This document shows positions 35,473-46,106 of a stretch of 64,000 bases of DNA, in pieces. How positions within the stretch are numbered: position 1 is the first letter of the stretch; every line of letters starts with the position of its first letter. Origin of the DNA: Agrocybe praecox (lineage: Eukaryota > Basidiomycota > Agaricomycetes > Agaricales > Agrocybaceae). A model generated the notes under the pieces. It saw only the letters and a program-made list of their open reading frames with translations, was not told where the DNA came from and ran no database searches. The position numbers were made by a program, and so were the translations under genes. Location of the stretch: positions 721,618-785,617 of the forward strand of contig OZ024850.1 of NCBI GenBank assembly GCA_964017145.1, in the 5' to 3' direction.

Positions 35473-36365
35473 ATGCGTAATCAACCTTATCCATCACATT
35501 CATACCTTGAGCCCCTGTCACCTCCACCTCCACCTCTAGGAGTGAGCAACCAACCTTATCCATTACCTTCTTACAGGGAACCACTCCCACTCCCACCCCT
35601 GCCTATCCTATTCGACGATCACAGCTGGCGGTATTATACCCAGACGGCTGAAAATCAGCCAAGTGATGGCATTTCCGCTCAAGAAAGGACTAGTAGCAAA
35701 GGCCTTTTGCAACCTGCACACCTCTGTCCACGTTATGTCTACGGCTTCAGCAAATCAGGGAAAAAATTGAGGTCGCAACCCAGCGAGTCGACGGAAATGG
35801 AGGGCGCGGGCGTCGCTAGTACACAAAATAATTACTCTGACGCAAATCCCGCTTCCAGATTGAACGAGTTGTCCGGCAAGCAAGTCACTCCAGCCAAAAC
35901 CAGAATTAACTTTAGCCCACACGAGGGACTCGGAGCATGTCTCCAGGTAGTTAAAAATTGCTTCCTGACCGATACATTCTATGTTGGTATGTTTGAGAAT
36001 CTCTTGGAAGACTATGGACGCAAGAGGTGAGTCGGTTGTGCACGCGCATGAAAATTTCCTAATCATTTCATTCGAACTCGGTTCCATCACATTTTAATTC
36101 AAGGATTGATCTAAAAACCGTCATGCAACGCACTGCCATCCTATTTCACAACGCACCATCCCTCTTCCCGGATTTTAATAGGCTTTTGCCTGCAGGATAT
36201 CATATAGCATCTACAGAGGACCCTGCGTACAAGCTTACTGTCACCACTCCAGATGGTACACTGTCGCTATTCGGCAACTTCCGTCCAACAACAGTTTACA
36301 CCGTCCAAAATGCAGTCTCCGGAGAGTCTAGTCAACCTTCCAGAAAGCGGAGAAAAATGACTTAA
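35473..36365 (+). CDS. PAH-domain (SIN3-like paired amphipathic helix) protein
   Basis: Two exons, 35473-36026 and 36104-36365, 271 residues. The N-terminal ~150 residues are Pro/Ser-rich, with a tyrosine/proline repeat (NQPYPSHSYLEPL / NQPYPLPSYREPL). Residues about 152-219 form one PAH domain: CLQVVKNCF, then MFENLLEDYGRKRIDLKTV, then LFPDFNRLLPAGYHI, the pattern of SIN3 PAH repeats. The intron splits the domain at the Arg before IDL. The C-terminus ends in a basic SRKRRKMT tail that looks like a nuclear localisation signal. There is no HDAC-interacting region, so it is not SIN3 itself. Such single-PAH proteins could compete for or bridge SIN3 partners; that is inference. Confidence 0.85.
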
Positions 36366-36746
36366 TGAAATGGGCTCGCGTACATACTAATGTTTTCGGG
36401 ACGCAGATCTTTGTCAGGGAGTATGTTGTGGAAGGCAGCCGAACGCGAAGGTGATCCGAAACTTACTTGTGTCGGCATTGTCCGATGCGGACTTGGAAGA
36501 AGCGTTTCGGAAATCATGCATCTGTTTCGTTATTTCTCTGTAGCTTCGAATAAAACATTTCATTGAATCAGTTCCGGCTGATATAGAAGAGCATAACTAT
36601 GTGTATATGTCAAGTTGAAACAACCAGCCTCAATTGTGGGGTTAGATAATTATCAAAGCGGTCAAAAATTCGTAACGAAATCAATGGTTTTCATTCAGGT
36701 TCTTTTCATCCAAGTATGTACATAATCATTTATTCGCTATATTCCT
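36366..36746. other. Convergent intergenic region
   Basis: Shared 3' flank of the PAH gene (+) and the cutinase gene (-). Nothing else seen. Confidence 0.6.
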
Positions 36747-37553
36747 TCACCCGCCGATTTGAGTTAAAATGAACTGAGCAGCGGTATTCTGGTCCCTGTC
36801 GAGGTAGGTCAGGTGGACTTCCACGTCTGCACCCGAGTCACAGAATGGATCGTTGAAGTCGCAGAAGGAAAGGATGCGCGGTTGAAGAGTGGAGCTGTAT
36901 TGCTGGTTAGCTAGACGAGGGAAGAGGCCTGCGCGCACGGAGGTTCCACGATCGAATGATTGCCCTGGGACGTGGCGAGGATCGCCCATTTGGATCATGG
37001 CAACCACTAAACGATGAAAAAAGAGTGTAAGCGTGTTGAGCAATATCAGGACTAAGATTTTTCACCTTTGTTAGAGACCGCTGCGGCGACCGGTGGGGTT
37101 TCTAGACCCAAACCGACAGCGCCTCCTCCTCCTGCAACGGCGTCACCAATGACATGGGCACCCTAAAAAGAGTATCAATATATGTACTGACGACGGACAA
37201 GATGCAAATTGAGTGCATACCTGTGAGTACCCAACGAGAACGATCTTCTGGTTTGGGCAAGCTTTCACCTGGTTGTTGAGCAAGGTGATAGTAGCTTGAG
37301 TTCCCTGTGCAGAGCTGCTAGCATAGTCGGTGAGCGTGGCTGGGTAGTCCACCGCTACAGTCGAGATTGTCTGCTTGCTCGTGTTCTGGACTTGAGTCAC
37401 CAAAGCACCAATGATGCCAGGTCCTGGAGCCTCAGTAGACGCACGAGCGGCAATAATATGTACGTCAGCGCAGGGGCTAACTGGCGCGGCGGTTGGTATG
37501 GCGCCAACGAGCGAAGCAGCAAGGACGAAGGCTGAGAGTGCTTTGGAGAACAT
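36747..37553 (-). CDS. Secreted cutinase-family esterase (CE5-like)
   Basis: Exons on the minus strand: 37553-37221, 37162-37066, 37006-36747, 229 residues, close to the usual cutinase length. A signal peptide (about 18 residues) is followed by CADVHIIAARASTEAPGPG, the cutinase start. The nucleophile elbow is GYSQG with Ser110, split by intron 1 right after Gln. The acid is Asp196 in FNDPFCDSG and the base His208 in VEVHLTY. Cysteines at about 28, 103, 192 and 199 can form the two family disulfides. Expected activity is hydrolysis of cutin or acetyl esters of plant polymers, outside the cell. It is convergent with the PAH gene. Confidence 0.92.
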
Positions 37554-37592
37554 CGAGGACTTGAGATACCTAGCTCTTCGTCTTTTGCTCAG

Positions 37593-37600
37593 CTTTTATG
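37593..37600 (-). promoter_or_regulatory. TATA-like element of the cutinase gene
   Basis: CATAAAAG on the minus strand about 40 nt upstream of the cutinase ATG, implying a very short leader. Confidence 0.4.
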
Positions 37601-38552
37601 GGGTCCATGTTTCTAGTCTTTCCAGTAGTTTGGGCAATGGCATGAATGGATCCAGTTTGGCCTAACACCAACAGTACCCGAGGACGAGGGAAAAATCTTG
37701 AACGAGCTATGATGGGCCAATCCAATTTAACTTCATTGCACCCGATCCTATCGTTATGTAACGTGATATCCGTGTCAAGTAGAAAAAATAGAAGAACAGT
37801 CCTTGTTGGACGTCCTGTACCAGGGTGGCTCCGTCATGCGACCCACTCCGTCCAGGTATAAGACCGGTTGCAGAGTAGCAAAAATATAGACCTGAAGTGG
37901 TGCGTTTGAAAAGAAAGAGAAGGCGGATCTAATGTTTCCAATAGAAACACCTTTCATCGTTTTCTAGCAATTTCAGAAGCCAGTGCTTCTGCAATTCTAC
38001 ATCCGTTAAATAGGTCGACATGAAATGCCTGATATTGATGTACTGAGCGTTCGAGATTTTGATGAGGTTTTGCTGCCGTGACTTCAGAAACCCACAGATA
38101 TGGAGTATTCGGGAGGGGTCTGTTATAACTCCTGTCCACTGGAGAACGGGTGCAGACATCTGTCTCACACATTCCTGACGTTGACTCCGGAGTCCGTTAC
38201 TACGAGAAAACTCCGTTTCGTCGTGCATGCTTTTGACTGCTGAGCACTGGATAGCATGGTGGGAAATTTTTTGAGAACTCGAGCTGACATAATATTTTGA
38301 ACCGAAATTATCTGGACTTTAGGAGTAATCACCTTGAGTTATGAACCAGGAGCGAGCAATGGAGGAGGCTGAAGCGCTGAAGGCTGGAGCCGTAAAGGAC
38401 CGTGTCACTAATCATGTGCGCGTTGTCACACATTACCACGATGGGCCTGCCTGCAACTTGAGCGCGTCACGCTTGGATGTCTTTGACCTTTCTTTAAATT
38501 TGAACAGGTTCTCTGGGTTCTCGTGGTTTGGCACTAATTCTTGTTATATCTC
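37601..38552. other. Divergent intergenic region between cutinase and homeodomain genes
   Basis: Two overlapping minus-strand frames at 38228-37929 and one at 38341-38688 (+) lack family motifs. The latter overlaps the homeodomain start in another frame and is rejected. Confidence 0.5.
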
Positions 38553-40347
38553 ATGGCGCCGGATGGTACTGGTACTCAAAACATCAGAACTACACCTGTC
38601 ATTCGTGCAAACCCGGCACAAACTGCCATTCTCAAGAAAGCGTTCCAGCTTTCAAACGTCCCAACTCCAGAGCAGCTACAAGCACTGAGCGGAGAGACAA
38701 ACCTGTGAGTGAAATTCCACTCGAAGAAAACTGGAGGATATGTAGAAAGCCTCCAGGCTTTTGTCTGACGCACGGAGATGGATCTCATATATGCGCATTT
38801 CTCATTTCTGTATTCATCGAATCACGAAGAAAGTTGATTCCTGATGCTTTTACAGACCATCGAGGTGGATAAATCAATGGTTCGGTCGTCAGAGGCTTAA
38901 GGATCGCAAAAAATCAAAAACGACGGCCGGAACCGATGTATCGGTCAGAACTTCTAGTCAGGAAACCTTACACGTCAAAAAGGAAATCATAGAAGCTTCG
39001 CTTCTGTCTTCGTTATCTTCTCCTGCTATTCTCTCTGGAAACTCTGAAAATCTCTCTGCATCGGGATCTACGTCTTCTGTCGCTGGTAACCGGGCATCAT
39101 CTTCTGTAAACCAAAACCGAAACAAAAAGACTGCCGCTGTGAAGCCTCCTGGAGCAGCAGCTCGCGTTTCGAGGAGCAAACCTATAACTGAAGCTAAGAC
39201 TGCGAGATCAGAGTCTTCCGAGGTAGAAAATGACAGTAGACCGCCTACTGGGTCAAACTTGCGCACCAGTGCCGTGCAACCATCTGGTTCAGTTTTGGTT
39301 TCAGTTTTGCCTAATTCTCTCGGTACATTGCCTTCGTCATCAAAATTTTACAATAACGAGCTTCCTATGATATCGCCTCCTAAACGATCGTCTCGTGCCT
39401 CGGAAAGTCAGGAATCTGCCTTCAGGTCCAATCGTGATCACGCCTCACTGTCAACTGCCCAGGATGGCGCATATATGCCTGCGTCTTTGGATGGATTCTC
39501 CTCTCGCGTTCAGGATGATACAGCCTGCTCTTCGTCTTCGTTTGTGCCTCGCCGTCGCTCTAAATCCCAGAAATCTGCTGTTTATAATCAAGGCCCTGTC
39601 TTCCGCACTCAATTTCATAATAACGGTCCATCAGATTATTCTCCTTATCATCAAGATAACTCTGTCTCGTCGATTCGAAATCCTCAGTATATGGACTGTG
39701 GACCCTCTGCTATGAACAATTCTACGTTCAATGATTTCTATTATCAAGGATCTTCCAACCCCGATGCCCAGTCTTCTATGCATCAGCATGACCATTTTGG
39801 AAACCGATATGTAACGCGCCCTCTAGCACCCGCCTTTGACTGGGAAAACCATGTTCCATCGGATCCATCGACCTTTTCCTCTGTCACATACGATCACAGA
39901 ACTTTCCAGCAACCGCAAGAAGTGTACGGACAACAGGTGGGTGCATAGACATTGAGCTTATAGCTTTCATTGATGCAACTCGTTGCTTAGTCGTTCTACA
40001 ACAACGAAGGGTATTATCATTATGAGCAAGGTTCATACCCGCATCCTCAAGTCAAAATCAATGTTCGCGTTCAAGGACAATTTGAAGACCTCACAGAACC
40101 AATGAACGCGAATATGGCCGCGCACGACGCTGTTGTGAATCCTTACGTCGCGCCTCTCCGCCATCTCACTGACATTTTAGGCGCCTATAGGGACGAGCAT
40201 GGGACGTACACTCGGTTGATGGATGAACAGGAACGTCCGGCACTGACTCGTCACCTCCTTGACGAAAATCTGTTGGAGAGGAGTCCGTTCCAAGCTGCGA
40301 TGGGGTTGTCGCTCATGTCGAAACTTGGCTGGGAATGGGAATATTGA
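38553..40347 (+). CDS. Homeodomain protein with variant recognition helix
   Basis: Exons 38553-38704, 38856-39936, 39991-40347, 529 residues. A homeodomain starts almost at the N-terminus (about residues 12-71): ANPAQTAILKKAF (helix 1), TPEQLQALSGETNLPSRW and the recognition helix WINQWFGRQRLKDRKKSK, joined across intron 1. In the usual numbering Trp48 and Phe49 are present, but position 51, normally an invariant Asn, is Arg62 here, while Arg53 is kept. A basic tail follows, then about 330 residues of Ser/Asn/Gln-rich disorder with a tyrosine-rich patch. The C-terminal ~100 residues have a helical segment (PLRHLTDILGAYRD). Probably a nuclear DNA-binding regulator. It is not a mating-type HD1/HD2 pair: no partner homeodomain gene lies beside it. 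Confidence 0.85.
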
Positions 40348-41063
40348 ACGGAGGAAAATTTGGCCTAATGTTGTTTGTTCTCCTAGCTGTGTAATCTGAA
40401 ATTGAAAGAAAGATATCCTACCAGCTGAATACAATATGTTTAAAAGACTTCCTCATTCGAGTGCAAAAGAACGATGTTTACGCACGGTCACGGCCAAACC
40501 CGAACTGAGGACCATTCACCTTCGAGTTTTCGTTTTCGACGTCGACCGTCACAATGAGAACGGCAACAGATGGATACTTTTGTCGAATAACTACAGTGCT
40601 ATGCAACGCTCTTGTAACATTCAGTAAGATCCCTACGCATATTAGCAAACTGCCGACTGATACGATATGCAGTTTACACAATAGGAACACGTGTTTCTGT
40701 TGGCTGATACGAGTTGCGAACATGCCCAAACCTATTGTTTTAGAGCAATCATTCGCAAAGCGAAAGCTTAGCATATGAATTATCAAGGAATTTGTCGTGA
40801 ACGAGTCAACGTCAAGCTTGAGAAAATCCAATTGTTTTACGTGACCATGGGCAAACCGCTGGCGTCGTCAGACTACTAGCTCGCGACTCGCTTTTTGTCT
40901 TTCTGCAGATTGATTGAATCAACATTCGGCATGTCGTTACTTGGTATGGCAATAAATACTAATGTTATCAGTTTTATGGGTACAGGAAACCCGCCCTCTA
41001 CTTTCCTCTAGAACGCTGCGCGTCTAGCTCTATTTTACAGCCTATTTTCTCGACTCGTTTATT
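40348..41063. other. Intergenic, no gene seen
   Basis: 3' flank of the homeodomain gene and promoter of the MIF4G-like gene. Nothing is supported in the open stretches at 40436-40831. Confidence 0.5.
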
Positions 41064-42575
41064 ATGCCCCCCTCACGACTCATCATCGACCTCAACCGCT
41101 GCTTTGAACCCAATCCCTTCAACACCGGACCTCCTATCCCCAAATCCACATCCCGTATTGCACCTAGTGTGTCCTCAACACTTTCACCACATGAAACGAA
41201 ACGGACTCCAGACCTTTCCTCGTCGCCCTCCAGTACCACTTCTTCATCGTTGTCTTTACCACTCGAAGACGACGAAATTAAGAAGATCTTTCGGACTCCA
41301 GAAAATGATTTTCAACCGCAGGTGTACTCGCCGACCTCTGTGTACGGTGAAGATTTGAATCCAAAGGCGGCGCCATTCGTGCCCTCCTTTGCCCTATCAG
41401 TCGGCCGTGAACAACAATACGACCATATCGAACCCTCTCCCTTGGATCTAGGTTTTAATATCAATGTTACGGCTTTTCCACCATCCTCCCCCTCGCCTGA
41501 CTCTCCGTACCTGCAATCTGTTCCTCTCCCACCCGATTGTCCTCCTGGCCTATCTTACCCTCCACAATACAAAGCATTCGAAGCCTCTTCTGAACCTCTT
41601 CCTCCTCCTTATGCACCTTTATTCCCCGAAGCATTTCGCCCAGGTATTTCTATCGAGGAACGTGAAACTTTTGTAATCAGGATAATTAACAGTATCCTTA
41701 ACTGGGACATCGACGATCTTCTGGAACTCGCCGAAGACATTGCTTCCGTGGCCGGCTACCCTGCTTCACAACCAGCTACAGCTGGGTACGAATTGGCGGC
41801 ATGCGATGTTTCGAGGTATCTCCCTGTCGAACATGGACTCCGAAAGTTTGCGGACCACATCAACGTCAATGACAGAATTGAAAATATCGTCGCTGTCGTT
41901 TCGGAGTTGTTCCATCTTCAATTTCTTCGGCTGAATGCTGATCTCGCTCAAATGTTTGTGTGGAACCTCAGAGAATCTATCTTGATGAAATTCATCCATT
42001 GTTGGGATCCAGTACGTGCTTACCTGTATTTTTCTGTCCTCGTCGTTCGTTTGGCTTATATTACCTCTTTAATTTGGCAGGCTAAACCACATTCTATCAA
42101 ATTCCACACTAAACCGCCTGCCCACTACGTACGCTCTGCTCTGGCGCTGTCAAAAGCCATTCCAGCCATGTTCAAACACAACCTTATCGGGAGAGACCAC
42201 GTCAGAATGTGTATCAGCATCCTACTTAAAGATCTCATGTCCATCGAACACTTCGAGGCACTGTCCAACCTCGTTTTAGGATGCGGCCCGTCGTTCTGGG
42301 GTCCGACCAGCGATTCGATACACGAATTTGAAGCACCTATGACAATGGATAGCACAGAAAACACACCGGAGGAGAAGATTCGGCTTAACAGTCATGTTAC
42401 GCTCTTCCTGGCTGGTTTAGAGGCGAACCTCGTCAAGTGGCAGTTGACTGATGAGAAGAGTGTGCTGAGACAACCTTGGGGAACGGGTCAACTTGCGTGG
42501 AGAGTTCAGCTCGTCGTCGATTCCGTTAATTTGTGGGAAGCTGTTTATATGGCCCCTTTGGAAGACGAGTCCTAG
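41064..42575 (+). CDS. MIF4G-like helical-repeat protein, copy 1
   Basis: Exons 41064-42011 and 42081-42575, 480 residues. The 69-nt intron is a multiple of three and leaves the frame open if retained, but it has a good GTACGT donor and TTTGGCAG acceptor and sits exactly where the second copy (57248-58470) has its intron. Residues 1-200 are Pro/Ser-rich and disordered. Residues about 205-470 are all-helical, with FVIRIINSILNWD, SILMKFIHCWDP, ALALSKAIPAMFKHNLIG and MCISILLKDLMSIEHFEAL, the layout of MIF4G-like domains in fungal proteins. MIF4G folds bind RNA and translation factors; here only a scaffold role can be inferred. Pairs with an SDR downstream. Confidence 0.75.
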   Translation: MPPSRLIIDLNRCFEPNPFNTGPPIPKSTSRIAPSVSSTLSPHETKRTPDLSSSPSSTTSSSLSLPLEDDEIKKIFRTPENDFQPQVYSPTSVYGEDLNPKAAPFVPSFALSVGREQQYDHIEPSPLDLGFNINVTAFPPSSPSPDSPYLQSVPLPPDCPPGLSYPPQYKAFEASSEPLPPPYAPLFPEAFRPGISIEERETFVIRIINSILNWDIDDLLELAEDIASVAGYPASQPATAGYELAACDVSRYLPVEHGLRKFADHINVNDRIENIVAVVSELFHLQFLRLNADLAQMFVWNLRESILMKFIHCWDPVRAYLYFSVLVVRLAYITSLIWQAKPHSIKFHTKPPAHYVRSALALSKAIPAMFKHNLIGRDHVRMCISILLKDLMSIEHFEALSNLVLGCGPSFWGPTSDSIHEFEAPMTMDSTENTPEEKIRLNSHVTLFLAGLEANLVKWQLTDEKSVLRQPWGTGQLAWRVQLVVDSVNLWEAVYMAPLEDES

Positions 42576-42895
42576 GCAGTTCTGTGGCTGCTACCACACT
42601 TCATCGGCAATTCATTCTTGCTGTATATATACCATGTATTTCCATATACCATATCCTTGTATGACTAAATGTATACCCTCTTCATTTTGTACCGAGTTTA
42701 ATGGTCTCTGGGCGCCAGCTACGCTTGGCCCATGCCATTCCAGTGAATAACGCCGATACGAAATACTGCAATTTATAAGAGTTGAGCACTAGAGTTGTGG
42801 TTTCAACAATTGGAGCTTTTGCTACCCAACGATTCAGTCAGATATGGAGCCTTGCTGTAAGTATAATACTGGGAACCACCATAATGACAATGCTA
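42576..42895. other. Convergent intergenic region
   Basis: Shared 3' flank of the MIF4G-like gene (+) and the SDR gene (-). Nothing else is supported. Confidence 0.6.
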
Positions 42896-43726
42896 TTACC
42901 AAGATATCTCGCTACCATCTGAGTCAAAGAACTTCCCTGTCGGCCCATCTTCATCCAAAAGTGCAAACGGCAATATACTTGATGCTCCTTCTTTCAAGGT
43001 CCGTCCACCAGGTGCGAAGAAATTCAGCTTGGACGAAGTAAAACCAGGCGTTACTGCATTGACTTTGATTCTTTCGTTTTTTAATTCGTGGGCTAATGCG
43101 ATGGTGTAGCTGTTCATAGCAGCCTTGCTCGTGTTATAAGCAACAAACTGCCGCAAAGAGCCATCAGGGCCCCCTAGCCAACTTGATCCCATCCGAGTTG
43201 AAACATTGGTGATGACTCCGTGTTTGGATTTCTTCAGAAGGGGAATGAAGGCGAGAGTGTTTTGAACAAGTCCAAAGAAGTTCGTCTCCATAGTATCGCG
43301 TAGAACTGGAATCGTTATTGTTAATGCGTCTTGTTCTGTATCCATTCTGCTTATTCCGGCGTTGTTGACCAGAGCATCGAGCTTTCCTTCTTCTTGCTCA
43401 ATTCTCGATTTAGCTGCTTGAATAGTGGAGGTTTGAGTGACGTCTAGCTCAATGAAGCGAACGTCTTTGTGTCCATCTGCGCGAAGGGTTCTCCTATAGT
43501 GCAAATATGAAACGAGTTTCTACGTTATTACGCATGTAACCACTCACTCTGCTTCTTTGCCAGATTCGATATTACGAGCCCCAAGGTACACGACGTGGCC
43601 TCCCTCAGCAAGAAGACGAACAAGCTCAAAACCTATTCCTGCATTGGCTCCTACGTTCCTATATCAGCACGCCAAACATTGATTTAGTGAATAAGCCATA
43701 CCGGTTACAAGTATAGTTTTTGACAT
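42896..43726 (-). CDS. Short-chain dehydrogenase/reductase, copy 1
   Basis: Exons on the minus strand: 43726-43702, 43650-43548, 43493-42896, 241 residues. Cofactor site TGANAGIG, then NNAG (in LVNNAGISRMD), and the catalytic YNTSK with the upstream NVSTRMGSS serine; PGFTSSK follows. Classical SDR length and order; NADP or NAD reduction of a small carbonyl or alcohol is expected, substrate unknown. The exon plan (25 nt, about 105 nt, 598 nt) is the same as in the copy at 53700-54549. The second acceptor was taken as ACGTAG, because the nearer TATAG would put a stop in frame. Confidence 0.9.
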
Positions 43727-44103
43727 GATATCTCTTCAGATGGTGGTAACAAGAATTGTAGCTTCTACTGAGCGGTAACTTCATAAGCTTTTATACAAGT
43801 GAAACCCGTAGAGTCGTAATTGGGATTGTCTCATAATCTGGAATGCTTACTCACTTGCATCATACGGCAAGATACACCTAATCAGCGCAAGAACGGATGT
43901 CTTTCCGGCTCTCACGATCTGTGAGAGTGTTTGAAGAGACACGAATTATGAGTGGAGGGCCGACCCGACCTCGTCTCACTTGCATTACAGTGGTGAGCGT
44001 TCAGTGCTCAGCAATCGATCGTATGGACAATGCAGCGTAGCCTTGAAATAATTCTTTCTTCAAAGTTTAGAACCAGACAGACCTGTGATAGGCCGTTATA
44101 TGA
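43727..44103. other. Intergenic, SDR promoter and left flank of the LINE relic
   Basis: No gene. The LINE-derived frame begins abruptly after an in-frame TGA at 44101. Confidence 0.5.
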
Positions 44104-45937
44104 GGTGTCGGTGCAGAACCTCGATATACCAGGACCAGATTGCAATCAGAGTCACACCCAGAAGGATATAACATCCCCGGTACAGCCGAAAAGCTAATTG
44201 CCAATTTGTTTGCAGACGATACCATCACCTTGAAGGAAACCGATAAATTTGGAGACCTCCAGAATATCTTAGATGAATGGTACTGTGCACCAACAGCCAA
44301 ATTTAACATAGACAAGACGCAAATCACACCTACGGGCACCAAAGAGTTCAGACAAAGAGTTATCGAGACTAGGAAAATGAACGAACAAGACGAAGAACTC
44401 ATACCTATTAATATGCACATAGCAAAGGACGGCGAGCCTATCAGAATACTTGGGGCCTGGGTAGGTAACGAAGTTAATGACACCGAAGTATGGGCACCAG
44501 TTCTGGAAAAAATAGATGCGGCACTCGAGCGCTGGGAACGCAGCCACCCTACTATGGAAGGACGGCGCTTAATCATACAAATGGTAATAGCCGGGATGAC
44601 ACAGTACCTTGCAACGGTCCAGGGAATTCCAAACACGGTAGAAAAGAGATTAGCGAAGAGAATTAGAAAATTCTTCTGGGATGAAAAAGCCATGTCTCCG
44701 GTTAACGAAGACACCTTGCATGCTCTTATAGATATACTAGGCGGAAGGGCCGTTCTTGATATCAATACACGAAACGAGGCGATTGGAGTTATGTGGTTGA
44801 AGACGTATTTAGCTCTGGGCCTATATCATGGATGAACTAATGGCAACAAATATACCTGCCAATGAAAAGACTGTAAGTAAAGATGTCAGAAAAAATGTCT
44901 TCCTACAGACATGGAAAACAATGCATGGACCAAAGGCAACCAAAGGGGCAAAGACCCTCTTGATACAACGAAAAAATATGGAGTTCGCCCTGAAGGACTA
45001 GCTTTCTCGAAGAAGATTATAAGGGCTATGCTCATATGGTACCATCGAGAAGTAAAAACATCCATACGGAGAGTAAATAGGCTTAAAACAAGCAAATGCT
45101 TACGAACGAACCACAGCGTTATGACTGTGGGACAGATAGAGGCGGTAGCCGATGTGCTGAACAACGAAAATCACGTTAGCTGATGTAAACTGTGGGTGTG
45201 AGCACTACTGCGAGGCAGGAAATAAAGGCTGCGAAAACCCACACAAGTGTTTCGAACATGCCAAAAGATTCTGGACATGCTCCCCAAAAAATGGCACCCG
45301 CGAACGCAAAGGTCTGAATATGAGATCCGCATGAATGAATTAGGGCAGCACGAGGTATCGATTGACGAGGACTTTGTAGTTCATGGTGAAACTTTAGAAA
45401 TCTTCCGTGTTTTCACTGAAGGAGAAACAAATAATGAAATGCCACAAATCCACGGAAGAATAAACATACCCGGAGGACTACCACATGAGCTTCTTGTGAC
45501 AGCAGGCACAGTCGCGAAAGGACGTGGAGAAGCAACGGGTATAGGGATCCATTTCGGAAGAAGAGACGATGACCCCGAGCCTCGTAGAGATATTGCGATG
45601 AAACTATACACTGAAAAGAAACCAGACAAGGCTACAGGTGATTTAATGGCTATTCTGTATGCGGCAAACAATACAAGAGGTAACGAACAACTCTGCGTGG
45701 AAATAGATTCCAAAGTACCTGTAGAGATCCTAGCTAAGAAACTCCGGAAGATGGAGGATGAAGGATACGCGGGAGTACCACAGATACGCGTTACGAAAAG
45801 GATACCCTTAGCAAGGCAGTCGTGCTTTTACTTGGAAAGGGATCTTCCGTGATGAAAAGAATCTCCCGAGGGATTGGACTCGTACTCCGACAGACTATAC
45901 CAAACGCTCCACCGAAAAAAAAAAGAGAGAGAGAAAG
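44104..45937 (+). mobile_element. 5'-truncated, frameshifted LINE (non-LTR retrotransposon) remnant
   Basis: An open stretch 44104-44835 carries the reverse-transcriptase core box LFADDTITL, preceded by GYNIPGTAEKLIA and followed by a thumb-like region (WERSHPTMEGRRLIIQM, RKFFWDEKAM). A second block, 44911-45183, continues the protein in another frame (AMLIWYHREVKTSIRRVNR). A Cys/His cluster at about 45190-45265 resembles a zinc knuckle. A third block, 45247-45852, looks like an RNase H fold (GIGIHFGRR, GDLMAILYAANN). An A-rich then AG-rich tract at about 45915-45937 may be the 3' tail. The upstream part of the RT and ORF1 are missing, so it is 5'-truncated and dead. Similar elements are spread in Agaricomycete genomes. 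Confidence 0.85.
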
Positions 45938-46106
45938 GACAGGAAATTTAAAATTAGAACGTGTTGAGCCCGTGACTGTCACGATCACATGATGTCGCTT
46001 CTTTCCTTAGCGCGAGGTCGCCAAATTCAACCTCAAGTTCTTTTGTCGGAAACCACATTTATCTCCTGGCCTCGTGTCTTGCCAGAAAGGACCCAATACC
46101 AATAGG

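Noticed and set aside
38341..38872. Two plus-strand frames of about 115 codons
   Set aside because: They overlap the homeodomain exon 1 and intron in other frames and carry no motif.
38553..40347. Mating-type A locus
   Set aside because: Only one homeodomain gene is present, without an HD1/HD2 partner or the usual flanking peptidase gene, and its recognition helix is not of the mating-type kind.
44067..44765. 232-codon minus-strand frame
   Set aside because: Antisense to the reverse-transcriptase frame, which carries the FADD motif.
45381..45713. 110-codon minus-strand frame
   Set aside because: Antisense shadow of the RNase H-like part of the LINE.
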